A stretch of DNA of 64,000 nt, from NCBI GenBank assembly GCA_964017185.1, contig OZ024877.1, positions 7,852,006 to 7,916,005 of the forward strand, written 5' to 3'. Position numbers and translations under genes: made by a program. The notes under the pieces were generated by a model. It saw only the letters and a list, made by a program, of their open reading frames with translations, searched no databases and was not told where the DNA came from. Position 1 is the first letter of the stretch. Every line of letters starts with the position of its first letter. Positions 35,201 through 47,300 of this stretch are shown here, piece by piece. This DNA comes from Rugalucina vietnamica. Lineage: Eukaryota > Mollusca > Bivalvia > Lucinida > Lucinidae.

Positions 35201-35271
<71 letters not shown>

Positions 35272-35285
35272 AATAAAATAAAATA
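35198..35285. repeat. (AAAT)n microsatellite
   Basis: About 20 AAAT units, ending in AAATA and AAAAT variants. Confidence 0.93.
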
Positions 35286-35520
35286 ATCTCATACAAAGAG
35301 AACAGTTTGTTACTACAGTAAATCACTTCCAATATCTGAAGTTATAATGATTGCTTCTGCAGCCTCATCAAAATCTAACTCCAATGTGCTAGATCTTTTC
35401 TGACATGAGCTACCTCTTACTTTAGTTGCCAATTAATCCTAAATTGAAGTATGACTTTCACATATAAACCATCTGTCATTGCTTAATAACTGTCCTGTAT
35501 CCACGTTCCAGAACATTCTA

Positions 35521-36003
35521 CCTACGTGCGAAATTGCATTTGGTCTTTGAAAATGCGGTCTCAAACTTCTTATTAGGTTTGCTAGAGTCTGCAATCATGT
35601 TACAGACTTCAACGCTCGAAATAAATGTTTAACGGCAAAACTTCTCCAACAGGGCTATCGGTATCATAAACTTCGAAAACCATTTTCTAAATTTTATCGT
35701 AGACACTATGAATTGATTTCCAAATATAATGTTGGGTCAAAAACGCTTTTAAGTGAGGGCCTTTCGGAACCTGAATTTTATGGTGACTTGGTTTACAAAT
35801 TTAAGAAACTTAAAGGAATTAATGATTTTTCTTTTCAGTTCAGAAAAATCATAACACGTTACAGACGTATAGGTTATAACTTGAATGTTATGCGACAGTC
35901 TGCATGCTTAGTTTTTAACCCAATCATGGTTGATAACTATGCTGCCTTCTTTAATTGCACGCCGGTGGGTCGGGCGTCAGACTCTATGATGGCCCCGACA
36001 TAA
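35521..36003 (+). pseudogene. Reverse-transcriptase-type retroelement, C-terminal remnant
   Basis: The frame is open for about 160 codons to TAA at 36001-36003, with no stop after 35521, and has good coding character. Landmarks are SKFYRRHYELISKYNVG, GLSEPEFYGDLVYKF, RRIGYNLNVMRQSACLV and PVGRASDSMMAPT. This resembles the end of reverse-transcriptase-bearing polyproteins repeatedly annotated in bivalve genomes (recalled, not searched). The catalytic RT core and any upstream domains are missing, so it is a 5'-truncated copy. Downstream non-coding sequence to about 36540 may be its 3' UTR. Confidence 0.6.
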
Positions 36004-36684
36004 AGCTATTCATTTTAGTTGGTTGGGGCCGGAGCTTCTTGTCTGTTGCTTGGCCCACCGGGGTCCAACTGGTGTTTTTCTTTTGCTCCGGAGTTAGTAG
36101 GTTATTCGGCGCCCAGGGATCTCCATCGTCGGGCAGCTTACTCAGTCTGTGAGTCCTGGTTTTTGATTCATCAGGATGTTTATCATGATTTATTTGTTTG
36201 TTCTTGATGATTCATTGACTAGTTAGAGATTCACCACGAGGACCGAATAACTAACTAAATGTTATGAACCACTGCAGAAGCTGAGGGTGAGGTTATGGCC
36301 ATGTAAAACCGGTTTAAGCCCGCCAGTAACTTTGTGTTACTGGTCGTTCCAAGTCGATACTTCTGTGGTGGTTCTTTTTGTTTTATGTCTTGGTGTTTAA
36401 AAAAAAAATTTGTGCTGTTGACGCCTTATGTATGTTTTCTTATTTTTAGTTAAGTTAAGGTAACTGAGTGGCCACCTATTGGGAAAATAGCTGCTCATTC
36501 GGCTTACGATATGTTTCATGGTATAAGTACCTGACTGTTAATTTGGTTTTTTCCCACCTCGGTTTTTGGACTGGGAATCTTTTTCTGATTGCGCCTTTTC
36601 CTGATCTTTGCCTACTTGTACCTTTCTGTTGACCCTACACAACGTACCCGTGTTTGATAGACAAACTTGTGGAAACACTGTGAA
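36004..36684. other. Probable retroelement 3' region
   Basis: Follows the RT remnant and contains an A run at about 36400. The 3' boundary could not be set; no gene was seen. Confidence 0.35.
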
Positions 36685-36947
36685 CATTACGAAAACGTAC
36701 GTGTCCATGCAATAAACAGAGATTTTTTGAACTTTAAAAATTGAAAATTTATAGCTGAAAAAATTTGCTATTTTTCTTATTTTTGCTCCAAACATAGATT
36801 GTGGGTACAAGTTAGAACCGCCGAGGCGGTTCTAACGAGTGCCCACAATCTATGTTTAGGAGCAAAAATAAGAAAAATAGGTATACCCCTGCATACCCCA
36901 GTTTTACTATATAAAAGTGGGGTTTTACACGGACATGTTTACCTGAT
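36685..36947 (+). mobile_element. Family B MITE, last copy before a repeat-poor block
   Basis: Termini are CATTACGAAAACGTACGTGT and GGACATGTTTACCTGATA. The stem loop is shortened to AACCGCCGAGGCGGTT. No family A or B copy occurs again until 50118. Confidence 0.82.
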
Positions 36948-37756
36948 ATCAAATATGACAGTTTTCCTGTAACAATTAGTAAAAACAGTTATGCAAGTAA
37001 TAACATAACAGTTTGACATTTAACTTATTCTAAGTTACGCGACACAATTCAATTCAATTCTTTATTCAGATTGCCAAATACATTTTAGCGCATCTACAAA
37101 ACATTCAATACAAATACACAAATACACTAACTTGACATATTTTATCGTGAGTACTGGATGACTGCAAAGCAAATGTTGAGGAATGCTGATGCAGTGCCCA
37201 GAGCAGTTATACTAATATGGCATCCCTGATCTAGGCTGCGTCTGCCAGCAACCATAAAACACATTCCAGAACAATGAAATTGTCCTCTAGCCAACAAATT
37301 TAAATTGCAGTATTAAGCCGTGTACATATGCAGTATTTGCACCTGGGTGCAAAAATACACCAGGGTGCAAATTTGCTACCGGGTGCAAATTTACACCCCT
37401 TTGTGTAGCCTTCATATGCAGCGAAATCGTGTCCATATTTACCTGGATATGGCATTAAATTTTGATTAAGAAAGGCCCCTCATTAGTATTCAGGGGTCAA
37501 TAGTTTTTAAAATTTAAAAAAGGATAAATAAAAATATTCGAAATTAAATAAAATAGAAATAAAATTAAAACTAAGATGCACTATAAAGTGATTAATATAA
37601 GCACAAAAATGGCTGCATGTGAGCTCTTTCGACACTACTGACAATCACGTGGTTTTGTTTACATACAAACCGATAAATAATCGGTGACACACACTGCATT
37701 TGAGAACGAAATTGAGGTTAGATTTTCGAGTTTTCTCCTACAGCGTTTCTTCTTCA
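36948..37756. other. Intergenic with short local repeats
   Basis: At about 37329-37390, GGGTGCAAA recurs four times with alternating flanks. An AATTC-rich stretch near 37050 could be an inverted retroelement tail. No gene. Confidence 0.4.
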
Positions 37757-37973
37757 GATAGGTGCAGTCAATGCAGAAATTTAACATTTATTGAAATAAA
37801 GTAACATAAGAAATCCCGGTTATTTCGTTTTCGCAAACACTTCAATGTTTTTGTATTGAAAGCACTACATGTTCATGGGGCGGAAGTGTTTGCGAAAACG
37901 AAATAACCTGGATTCCTTGTGTTATTTTTATTCAATAAATGTTCAGTTTCTGCATTGACTGCACCTACCTATC
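37757..37973. mobile_element. 217-bp fold-back element
   Basis: Arms of about 85 bp: the left has GATAGGTGCAGTCAATGCAG and GGTTATTTCGTTTTCGCAAA, the right GAAGTGTTTGCGAAAACGAA and CTGCATTGACTGCACCTACC. The spacer is about 45 bp. Most of its length is palindromic. Confidence 0.75.
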
Positions 37974-38899
37974 AGTCAATAAAGTAAATGGTATAGTTTT
38001 CCATCTCAACTTCGGACAGAATTGCATTTTGCGTCACCCATTCCACACCACGAGTTTCTCAGCTGTGTTCTAGCCAATCTTCGAATCCCCATGGTACTTA
38101 GTCTACTTCGCCCTTTGCGTGCACCGCTTCATCCCTTTATTGCATTATCCAGAGGACAAATGGACCTGGGAGCGCTCACCTAAGATCTGGCGTTGAAAAA
38201 AATGTCGTTGAATTGTATTGGGTTGAGGTAGGTCACATACCTATCAGAGTCAGAAGAACTCATTCTTCTCTATAATTTTGGGGGTTACCGTCGAAATTTG
38301 GTCATGTCATTTTCAGGGATAATCCGATGTCACAATTTGAACAAATTAAGTAAGAGTATGCCACAATGCTACATACCATATTTACACTAAGTTTCATTTA
38401 AAAGCCTATGTGACAAAATCTGAGTTTGTAAAATATCTTAATGTCAACCCAACAGTCCAAAGTAATGGTTTTACGAAAAAAATAATTGGCCAGTGTCACC
38501 AATGCTACATACAAAGTCTCCTTGAATCGGTCCACCAGTTCCAGAGACTGTTAAGATCCAAAGGTTGACCAGTTTAGAATTGCTAAGCAGCTCCAAGCGA
38601 AAGAAAAACTTTGAAATTGTACGACTGACACCAGTCTTACCAGAGCTTGTTTACGGCTCATAGGATATAAGTACGACCAGACTTAATTTAAGCCTAGTCC
38701 AGTTTAATCCACTCATGGTTGGCAACTATGCATGCATGCAGTTCAGTTATTGATGCCAGGTACCGGTTTTTAGACCTAGATCTAATTCCGGTACTCCGTT
38801 ACACCTCACATCGCTCTCTCGTCGGTGCTTTGCGTCCATTTCGTTTTCTTCCAGTTACTCTCAGTCTCCATTCTTCCTGTTAAGCTTTTACTCCATCGA

Positions 38900-39120
38900 T
38901 GGGCACATTAATCATGTTGCTCATTTGCAGCATGTTTCCATTTTCTACTGCACGTGCGTACGAGTACATGTACGTATAACACGCTATGTTTCGAGTTGAC
39001 CGAGCTAGTCGCGAGCTAGTCAGCAGGTTGTTGTAACAGGTAGTTTATTTAATCACCTGTGGTCGGGTACTGACGGGTAAAGCGTCATTTTGGAAACAAG
39101 ACAAGACTTCTACATGTATA
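38900..39120 (+). promoter_or_regulatory. CpG-rich stretch, possible promoter
   Basis: CpG is clearly more frequent here than in the surrounding AT-rich DNA (GTGCGTACGAG, CGAGTTGACCGAG, AGTCGCGAGC). It lies just upstream of the candidate start codon at 39121. No core promoter element was identified. Confidence 0.2.
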
Positions 39121-39142
39121 CATGGCGAATTGGTTACAGAAA
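39121..39142 (+). CDS. Candidate membrane protein, first coding exon
   Basis: An ATGGCG start encodes MANWLQK and is followed by donor GTATTT at 39143, leaving in phase 1. Context at -3 is T, so initiation strength is modest. It is supported only by phase agreement with the candidate exon at 39321. Confidence 0.25.
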
Positions 39143-39320
39143 GGTATTTACTTTAAATGGTTTCAATTTTCAGGTGAAGAACATTTCGCGCTTCATATGT
39201 CTACAGTAATAACTTCAAGTGTTTTTTTTTTCTTTTGTTTTCTTTTCTTTTTAAATTTTGTTTCCATTTCTTTTTAAACAGGCGATAATTAAAATGCAAA
39301 CAGTTTGTATTTTTATGTAG

Positions 39321-39425
39321 CCTATGTATCTATACAATATGTTCGTTTAAAATACATCCTTGTGTTTGTTATAATACGCTCGGTATCTGGAGCGATTGTG
39401 AATAATAGTGCGACCGTGTCAAAAC
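39321..39425 (+). CDS. Candidate membrane protein, hydrophobic exon
   Basis: This 105-nt exon lies between acceptor TTTTTATGTAG (ending 39320) and strong donor GTAAGC (39426). It enters and leaves in phase 1. Its product includes the hydrophobic run LKYILVFVII followed by RSVSGAIVNNS, resembling a signal peptide with a small-residue cleavage region and an N-glycosylation sequon. No homology is known to me. Confidence 0.3.
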
Positions 39426-40712
39426 GTAAGCGAAACCTCCGTTGCGTTCGATCTTGGAGTTATTTATTGTATTGTAGAAACGGATATACATATACGCATT
39501 TTTTTCTTAAATTTGTATCAGCTTACTAACTTCAAGAATTACTCAGTCGAATATTGGAATGAAATGTCTGATACTAGCAAATCATTTCAGTTTCTGTTTA
39601 ACTTTTTTTAAAGCACACTACAACAAACGTGTCGAAAAAAAAAAAAAACGTCACCTTGTGACAAGGTGTAACAAATTATTGCTAATTCATTATGAAAAAA
39701 AAGGCAAAATTTTAAATTTTATAGCGATCACTGCTTCTTAAAACCTTTATGCGCATGTACGCATAATAATGCTTACTTTATGTCAAGGCCGTACTTTATT
39801 GCCAGGCATTGTGATAATTGAATCAGACATTTTTCAACGCGTATGGCCAAAACTTAAAAACATCTGAAATGCAGAACTTTACATCCCGATGACAAAATAT
39901 GTTTTTTTTTGGGTACATGTTATAAAATGAATTTAGTAACTCTAAACCTTTCTGCATACCGAATGTTTCTGTTCTCATGTTAAATTTGAAGCAGATAATT
40001 TGATGCCTTTAAGTATGGGAATCATTTGGCTTAAAGTTGCACACGAAAATCACAGATTACTCTTTTCCCATTTGTCAAAGTGGCAGGTCAGCGCGTAGAG
40101 CATTACCTGGCCCGGACAATCATGCTAGTAACAAGAAAACATGTACGTATGATCAAGCTCCATTCATGACACTAGATTATGAAAATGCGATCGCGCTTTG
40201 ATATTGGGTGCAACAGGGGTCAATAATCTTTGCCCTATGTTCAAAATTCTTGTATGTCAGTTTCATATTTACTCACCTATAAAACATACATTCAAAATTT
40301 ATGTCTTTACCATAATCCTGTTATTAATTCTTTCATTTTTTCTATATCAAAACATGCTAAATTATCCAGTCTACATTAATAATAGTACTATAGTTTGGAA
40401 TTTATATCTGTTTTGACTTAATATGTACCACAGTGTCCATTTTCACATTTTTCATGTATTTTCACAATTTTCTTGAACATTGCACAATTTATTTTGTTGA
40501 AAATTGTATGAATGTGAAGCTGACATGATGTATTGCTTATTATATTGTATTTCATATCTTTAATTGGTTTTTCACGATTTTTACTGTGATAAATTCACTT
40601 TTGAGTAAGTATTTTAACAACTTCTTACACTGTCCGTATATATGGTACTTGACATACCTGAGTTTTTGATTATTGGAAAAATCAATGCATAGTTTCTTGA
40701 CCCCTTCTATAG

Positions 40713-40903
40713 AGACCCTGGGTGCAATAACCATCGTGGGAATCGTGACAATTTTTGGAGCGATTATTAAACGTCGTGCTACTCGTAGTAAAACGAAAAA
40801 GATCGTAATTTACAAAGCGCAACTAATGGTGATGTGCAATCACAGGAGAACGTTGTGATTTTAGCACGCCGTTTCAAAGCTTACGGTGCAAGTAACGATT
40901 CTG
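40713..40903 (+). pseudogene. Candidate transmembrane exon with one-base frameshift
   Basis: Acceptor CCCCTTCTATAG ends at 40712 and the exon starts in phase 1. It encodes the hydrophobic segment LGAITIVGIVTIFGAII and then KRR and KTKK, a transmembrane helix with stop-transfer charges. After the A5 run at 40796-40800 this frame loses character and stops at 40856-40858. The next frame continues openly (DRNLQSATNGDVQ... to ...YGASNDS) to donor GTACGT at 40904. One extra A in the run would join them. Either the exon is broken or the homopolymer is miscalled. Phases match the exon at 39321. Confidence 0.33.
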
Positions 40904-42357
40904 GTACGTACGCGCGGGTTGCACCTTTTCACGTAGCCTATTGCTGAACGATTAAATTAGACACGAGTATATCATATTAACGGAAATAAATTCACGCTGC
41001 CACAGTTACCATCATCAGGATTGGTTCCAACTTTATGACGCTTTGTTAATATTAAGGTTAATTAACTTTCGATAGTTCCGAAACGAGTTATACCGCGGTT
41101 TGCACTACCAGCTACAGAGCGATTGCAGGTTAAGTAACAAATCTAGCCATGGAAAAACATAGTGTCGCATTTAGTAATCGTAGAAATCATGGAAAATCGT
41201 GGTTACAAAAGTGTAAACAGGAATCATATACAAACACGCCCCAGCGTGTACACAAACGCCCAAGTATATTCGGACTAATGCGTTTAAACCAAACTTGCCG
41301 TTGTCTTGGACTAAAATTCAGCAATTAACTAAACCCTCTTTGACACAAATTTATATACATTTCTAAAAATTAGCATAACATATCGTTATTATAGCCTACA
41401 TGTAAATACATAATTTGTATATTTCATCTTCAAAAACTCCTCGGTCACACCAAAATCGAGAACCGGCAAAAATGACTATTTAAAAAATTAAAAGACCTGA
41501 ATGTGTCGACGCCATTCGAATTCCGTCGATTATAGACAAGGGTCAATGTTTGAATTTATATATTTGTATAAAATTGAGCAGTCACACGTCTTTCTTTGTA
41601 CGAATCCCAATTTTCATAGCTAAGTGGTCATCTTTTGGGAACGTTCGCTTTAAATAATATATCTTTCCCTATCAAAAAGCAGTGCAGTAGTTAATACGAG
41701 TTTTAAGTCAGCAGTGTCCAATTAAATAATAATAATAAAAAACATTCGTAGATGTATGCTAAAATTCAGCATAAGCGAGCAGTGATCAGCAATCATAAAT
41801 CGAATGTTTGACATGTTTGATCGACTTCAGATGACCCTGGTTTAAAATAGCCATGATTAAGCATCAGATCTATCATTACTGATGCATTGTAAAAGAATAC
41901 GAAAAAATAACATTTCTATCATGCAGAGATATTAAGAACATAGAACTATTTAATTGGTCTCTAATTAAACTGATCAGAATCTACACAGAATCTACACAGA
42001 GCCGACCACTTTAATTTTTGGTGATCTCCGATAGTTTCCGTAAAGCGATATCCCGGATTTTTACGGAAAATTCCGATTTCATTTTTGACCAATCAAAAAT
42101 CGAATTTATGCGTCGGTATAAAAACCAGAACCAAACTTGCGTAATGTTTATATACTGATCAAATAAAGTAAACCAGTTTAAAACATACTATGTTCATGCT
42201 TAAAATATAATGATACAATGAGGTTGAACCTCGAAGCAATATGTACACAAGCTGAACCACAAATCTCCAAGCAGCAAACCGGCCAAAAAATCCAAAGACA
42301 TACATTACAAATTTAAAATTTGAATTGAGGAATGGATGATAAGAAAACAAGATTGAT
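40904..42357. other. Repeat-poor intergenic DNA
   Basis: CpG is elevated up to about 41300 (GGTACGTACGCGCGGGTTG). No family A/B repeats and no further phase-matched exon were found. Confidence 0.35.
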
Positions 42358-42383
42358 GTTTTTTTTTTTTTTTTTTTTTTTGC

Positions 42384-42444
<61 letters not shown>
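42358..42444. repeat. Poly-T and (CT)n microsatellite
   Basis: A T run of about 22 bases is followed by TGCTCA and about 29 CT units. Confidence 0.95.
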
Positions 42445-42448
<4 letters not shown>

Positions 42449-42874
42449 GTTAAGAGTTTATATTCATTTAATTATTTTTGGCCAGATACATATTGCTAGC
42501 TTAACCATACCAAATGTTGGAGTAATGAATGCAGACTTTGATTAAGCTATGGTGCCAAAGATATTTTTGATTTCATCTCGGATCCAATAAACAGTTTGGA
42601 TCCGAGTTTTCATTATCTGACTGTCTGTTTTCGATTATTTTATTTTTTGATACTTCAAGATTTGCATTACATGTATTACAGATATTTAATTCCAAGTGTA
42701 AGTACAGGTACAAATCCCGTGGTTATCATTTTTAAGCTTTAAAATTACTTTTTTTCGCTGAGTATAGTTTATCGTTTCGACAAATGATCCAGCTTTTACC
42801 CAAAAATTATTGACGGAAAAATACGGAAAGTGACGGAAAAATAACCGCTGAGCTGTTGTTGGAGGGCGAACAAA

Positions 42875-42908
42875 ATGGTGGAAGGTAGTGGAATGCCGTT
42901 GCGTCAGA
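42875..42908 (+). CDS. Weak candidate first coding exon
   Basis: ATG in strong context (CAAAATGG) encodes MVEGSGMPLRQ and ends at a possible donor GTAAAT (42909) in phase 1. The intron to the next candidate exon would be only 87 bp. Treated as speculative. Confidence 0.18.
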
Positions 42909-42995
42909 GTAAATCTGATGTAATGGCTACATAGCTTTGTTTTATTGGTAGGCATTACTGTAATATTGTGTTCAAATATGTTTTCTATCTTTTAG

Positions 42996-43300
42996 CAGCG
43001 GTGAAACCTCACATCGAAGGCGATATCATACTAATTTTTGCGATTTTCCTGGTTCCACACGTGGTGGTCTGGAAAAGGAGGTTCTTTTTGCCCAGATTTT
43101 GCGCGCGCTTGGGTCAGTTTGGGAGTCCGTCCTCCACTTCCTGGAGCACCCAGTTGTGTGTTTACATTTCGATCCCGATGTATCAACACACTCTTTTATC
43201 GCATTTTGTTTCACAGGGATCAGTATTGATCAAGATTTTAGGCGCAATTTATAACGTGACCTTGAATCTGGTGCAAATTTGCTTTGTTACCAGGTTCTAA
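42996..43300 (+). CDS. Weak candidate second exon, hydrophobic
   Basis: Acceptor CTTTTAGCAG offers AG at 42995 or, three bases later, 42998; both keep frame with 42875-42908. The frame gives about 100 residues with a hydrophobic segment IILIFAIFLVPHVVVW followed by KRR, then TAA at 43298-43300. The interval is GC- and CpG-richer than its surroundings, which can open frames by chance. No homology is recognised. Confidence 0.18.
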
Positions 43301-43797
43301 ACAAAAACACCTGTGGCTGTGATAGGACTGCTTCCCTCAGGCATTGTAGTGTTGTGAAAGTCTATTGTTTATTGTGTGCACAAGATGTCTGACATGGGGT
43401 GTTAGCATGCGTGCATCAATGCCAGTTCTTACTCTTGCCCGAGAATAGGCCGCCGGTTATTTCGGGAAAGTCCAAGATCTATCTCAGAAAATTGTCAGAG
43501 GGTTGGTCCTAGCTGCACAAGGTAGAGCATGGTGGCCTGATGATAGCATGTGCAACTCTTAATTTAGAAGTCCTGCTGCTTCGAAACCATGTGTGCTGGT
43601 TTGTGTCTTACTATCCATCCTCCGACCCGAGGTGATAATACTCATAGGGTGACGCAGTATCAATAGATAGATAGATGATCAGAAATTGATTGACTCAGTA
43701 TCAGAAGATAGAATCATTGATCTAAGATAGAATCATTGATCTATCTTTTACGTCAGATAGTCAACGCTACTCATTATCAGAAGATAGAATCATAGAC
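43301..43797. other. Intergenic, SINE-like and locally duplicated
   Basis: Around 43500-43640 a tRNA-like CAAGGTAGAGCATGGTGG is followed by a weak B-box candidate GCTTCGAAACC, suggesting an old SINE. AGATAGAATCATTGATCT is repeated at 43706-43742. Confidence 0.4.
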
Positions 43798-43963
43798 CAG
43801 TGGCGGATTTAGAGGGGGTTCAAGGGGTTCGCTCGAACCCTCCTCTGGAGCCAAATTATTTCCCTTCATGGGGAATTTCAAGAAATTTTGTGTGAAATTA
43901 GGCAAACGAACCCCCCATTTCTACATTTGAACCCCCTCTTGAGAAATCCTGGATCCGCCCCTG
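43798..43963. mobile_element. hAT-like non-autonomous element, 166 bp
   Basis: Begins CAGTGGCGGATTTAGAGGGG and ends CTGGATCCGCCCCTG, with TAGAC directly outside both ends (43793-43797 and 43964-43968). Internally it has GGGGTTCGCTCGAACCC and mirrored GAACCCCC runs. CAGTGGCGGAT termini are typical of widespread hAT-derived repeats; the 5-bp duplication is shorter than the usual 8 bp. Confidence 0.7.
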
Positions 43964-43968
43964 TAGAC

Positions 43969-44335
43969 TTATCCTTTACTTCAGATAGTCAACGCCACTC
44001 GTGACTGGTGTTGGCCCCATCCTGACATGACTGAAGTAGACTATGATATTCAATTCAAACAGCTTGATTGATTAAGTTTAAACCAAGGGCCCTGAATTCT
44101 AGCTTGGGCTTTCTATTGTTTTTGTGAGACTTTAAGCATGTTCAAGCGAGGTGACTCAAGGTCCCATTTATATACAGTTAGCTGCTGAATGGGACATAAA
44201 ACATAAACTCCATGGTGCACTCCAAGAAGAGTTACTCTGAACTGTGACGGATACAAATGTTAGGATGGCCCGAGCAAGTGTTCTGTTGCCCATAAATATC
44301 TGGCCCAAAATGCCACCCCAAAATATCTCTCATGT
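43969..44335. other. Intergenic, SINE-tail-like
   Basis: Contains CCCATCCTGACATGACTGAA near 44015, matching SINE tails elsewhere in the window. No gene. Confidence 0.4.
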
Positions 44336-47300
44336 CCACTGATACTGGCCACACTCTAATGATCATCGATTCGCACCACTCCACCATGTCCACTGATACC
44401 TACCAATCCCCCCGTGTCTACTGATGCTCACCACTCGCCCCATGTCTACTGATACCACTCCCCCTATTTTCACTGATACTCAACATCTCCCATATCCACT
44501 GATACTCACCACTCCCTGGTGTCTACTGATACCATTTCCCCATGTCCACTGATACCACTCACCTATGCTCATTGATACTCACCACTCCCCCATGTCCACT
44601 GTTACCACTCTCCCATATCCACTGGCATTGTCCACTGATACTTGCCACTCCCCCATGTCCACTGATACCACTCTCCCATGTTCACTGATACTCACCACTC
44701 CAACAATCCACTGTTACTCATCACTCCCATGTCCACTGATACCAGTCCCCCATGTCCACTGATACTCACCACTCTCCAATGTCCACTGATACTCACCTCT
44801 CTCCCATGTCTACTGATACTCACCACTCTCCAATGTCCACTGATACTCACCACTCTCCTATGTCCACTGATACTCACCACTCTCCCATGTCATCTGATAC
44901 CACTTCCCTAAGCCCACTGATACTCGCCACCCCCCCTATGTCCACTGATACTCACCAACTGATACTCACCACTCCCCAGTGTCCACTGATACTCACCACT
45001 CCCCCTATGTCCACTGATACTCACCACTCTCCCATGTCCACTGATACCACTCTCCCATGTCTACTGATACTCACCACTCTCCCATGTCCACTGATACTCA
45101 CCACTCCCCAGTGTCCACTGATACTCACCACTCCCCCTATGTCCACTGATACTCACCACTCTCCCATGTCTACTGATACTCACCACTCTCACATGTCTAC
45201 TGATACTCATCACTCTCCCATGTCCTCTGATACTCAACACTCCCCAATGTCCACTGATTATCACCACTACCCAGTGTCCACTGATACTCACCACTCTCCC
45301 ATGTCATCTGATACCACTCTCCCATGTCTACTGATACTCACCACTCTCCCATGTCCCTTGATGCTCACCACTCCCATGTCCACTGATACTCACCACTCTC
45401 CTTTGTCATCTGATACCACTTTCCCATGTCTACTAATACTCACCACTCTCCCATGTCAACTGATGCTCAACACTCTCCCAGGTCATCTGATACCACTTCC
45501 CCTAAGTCCACTGATACTCACCACTCCCCCTATGTCCACTGATACTCACCACTCTCCCATCTCTACTGATACTCACCACTCTCCCATGTCCACTGATACC
45601 CACCACTCCCCAGTGTCCACTGATACTCACCACTCCCCCTATGTCCACTGATACTCACCACTCTCCCATGTCCACTGATACTCACCACTCTCCCATGTCT
45701 ACTGATACCACTCTCCCATGTCCACTGATACTCACCACTCCCTAGTGTCCACTGATACTCACCACTCCCCCTTTGTCCACTGATACTCACCACTCTCCCA
45801 TGTCTACTGATACTCACCACTTTCCCATGTCTACTGATACTCACCACTCTCCCATGTCTACTGATACTCATCCTTCTCCCATGTCTACTGATACTCACCA
45901 CTCTCCCATGTCCTCTGATACTCAACACTCCCCAATGTCCACTGATTATCACCACTCCCCAGTGTCCACTGATACTCTCCCATGTCATCTGATACCACTC
46001 TCCCATGTCTACTGATACTCACCACTCTCCCATGTCCACTGATGCTCACCACTCCCATGTCCACTGATACTCACCACTCTCCCATGTCCTCTGATACCCA
46101 ACACTCCCCAATGTCCACTGATTATCACCACTCCCCAGTGTCCACTGATACTCTCCCATGTCATCTGATACCACTCTCCCATGTCTACTGATACTCACCA
46201 CTCTCCCATGTCCACTGATGCTCACCACTCTCCCAGGTCCACTGATACCACTCCAATGTCCACTGATACCTCTCCTATGTCTACTGATACTCACCACTCT
46301 CACATGTCTACTAATACTCACCACTCTCCCATGTCCTCTGATACTCAACACTCCCCAATGTCCACTGATTATCACCACTCCCCAGTGTCCAATGATACTC
46401 ACCACTCTCCCATGTCATCTGATACCACTCCCCCATGTCCACTGATACTCACCACTCTCCCATGTCATCTGATACCACTCTCCCATGTGTACTGATACTC
46501 ACCACTCTCCCATGTCCACTGATGCTCACCACTCCCATGTCCACTGATGCTCACCACTCTCCTATGTCTTCTGATACCACTTTCCCATGTCTATTGATAC
46601 TCACCACTCTCCCATGTCATCTGATACCACTCCCCCATGTCCATTGATACTCACCACTCTCCCATGTCATCTGATACCACTCTCCCATGTCCATTGATAC
46701 TCACCACTCTCCCATGTCATCTGATACCACTCCCCCATGTCCACTGATACTCACCACTCTCCCATGTCATCTGATACCACTCTTCCATGTGTACTGATAC
46801 TCACCACTCTCCCATGTCCACTGATGCTCACCACTCCCATGTCCACTGATGCTCACCACTCTCCTATGTCTTCTGATACCACTTTCCCATGTCTACTGAT
46901 ACTCACAACTCTCCCATGTCCACTGATGCTCACCACTCTCCCATGTCCACTGATACCACTCTCCAATGTCCACTGATACATGTCCACTGATACCACTCTC
47001 CCATGTCAACTGTAACCACTCCCCCATGTCCACTGATACTCACCACTTCCTATTGTCTACTGATACTCACCACTCCCCCATGTCCACTGATACTCACCAC
47101 TCCCCAATATCCACTGATACTCACCACTTCCCATTGTCTACTGATACTCACCACTCCCCCATGGCCACTGATACTCACCACTCCCCCATGTCTACTGATA
47201 CTCTCCAGTTCCCATTGTCTACTGATACTCACCACTCCCCCATGGCCACTGATACTCCCCACTCCGGCGTATCCACTGATACTCACCACTTCCCATTGTC

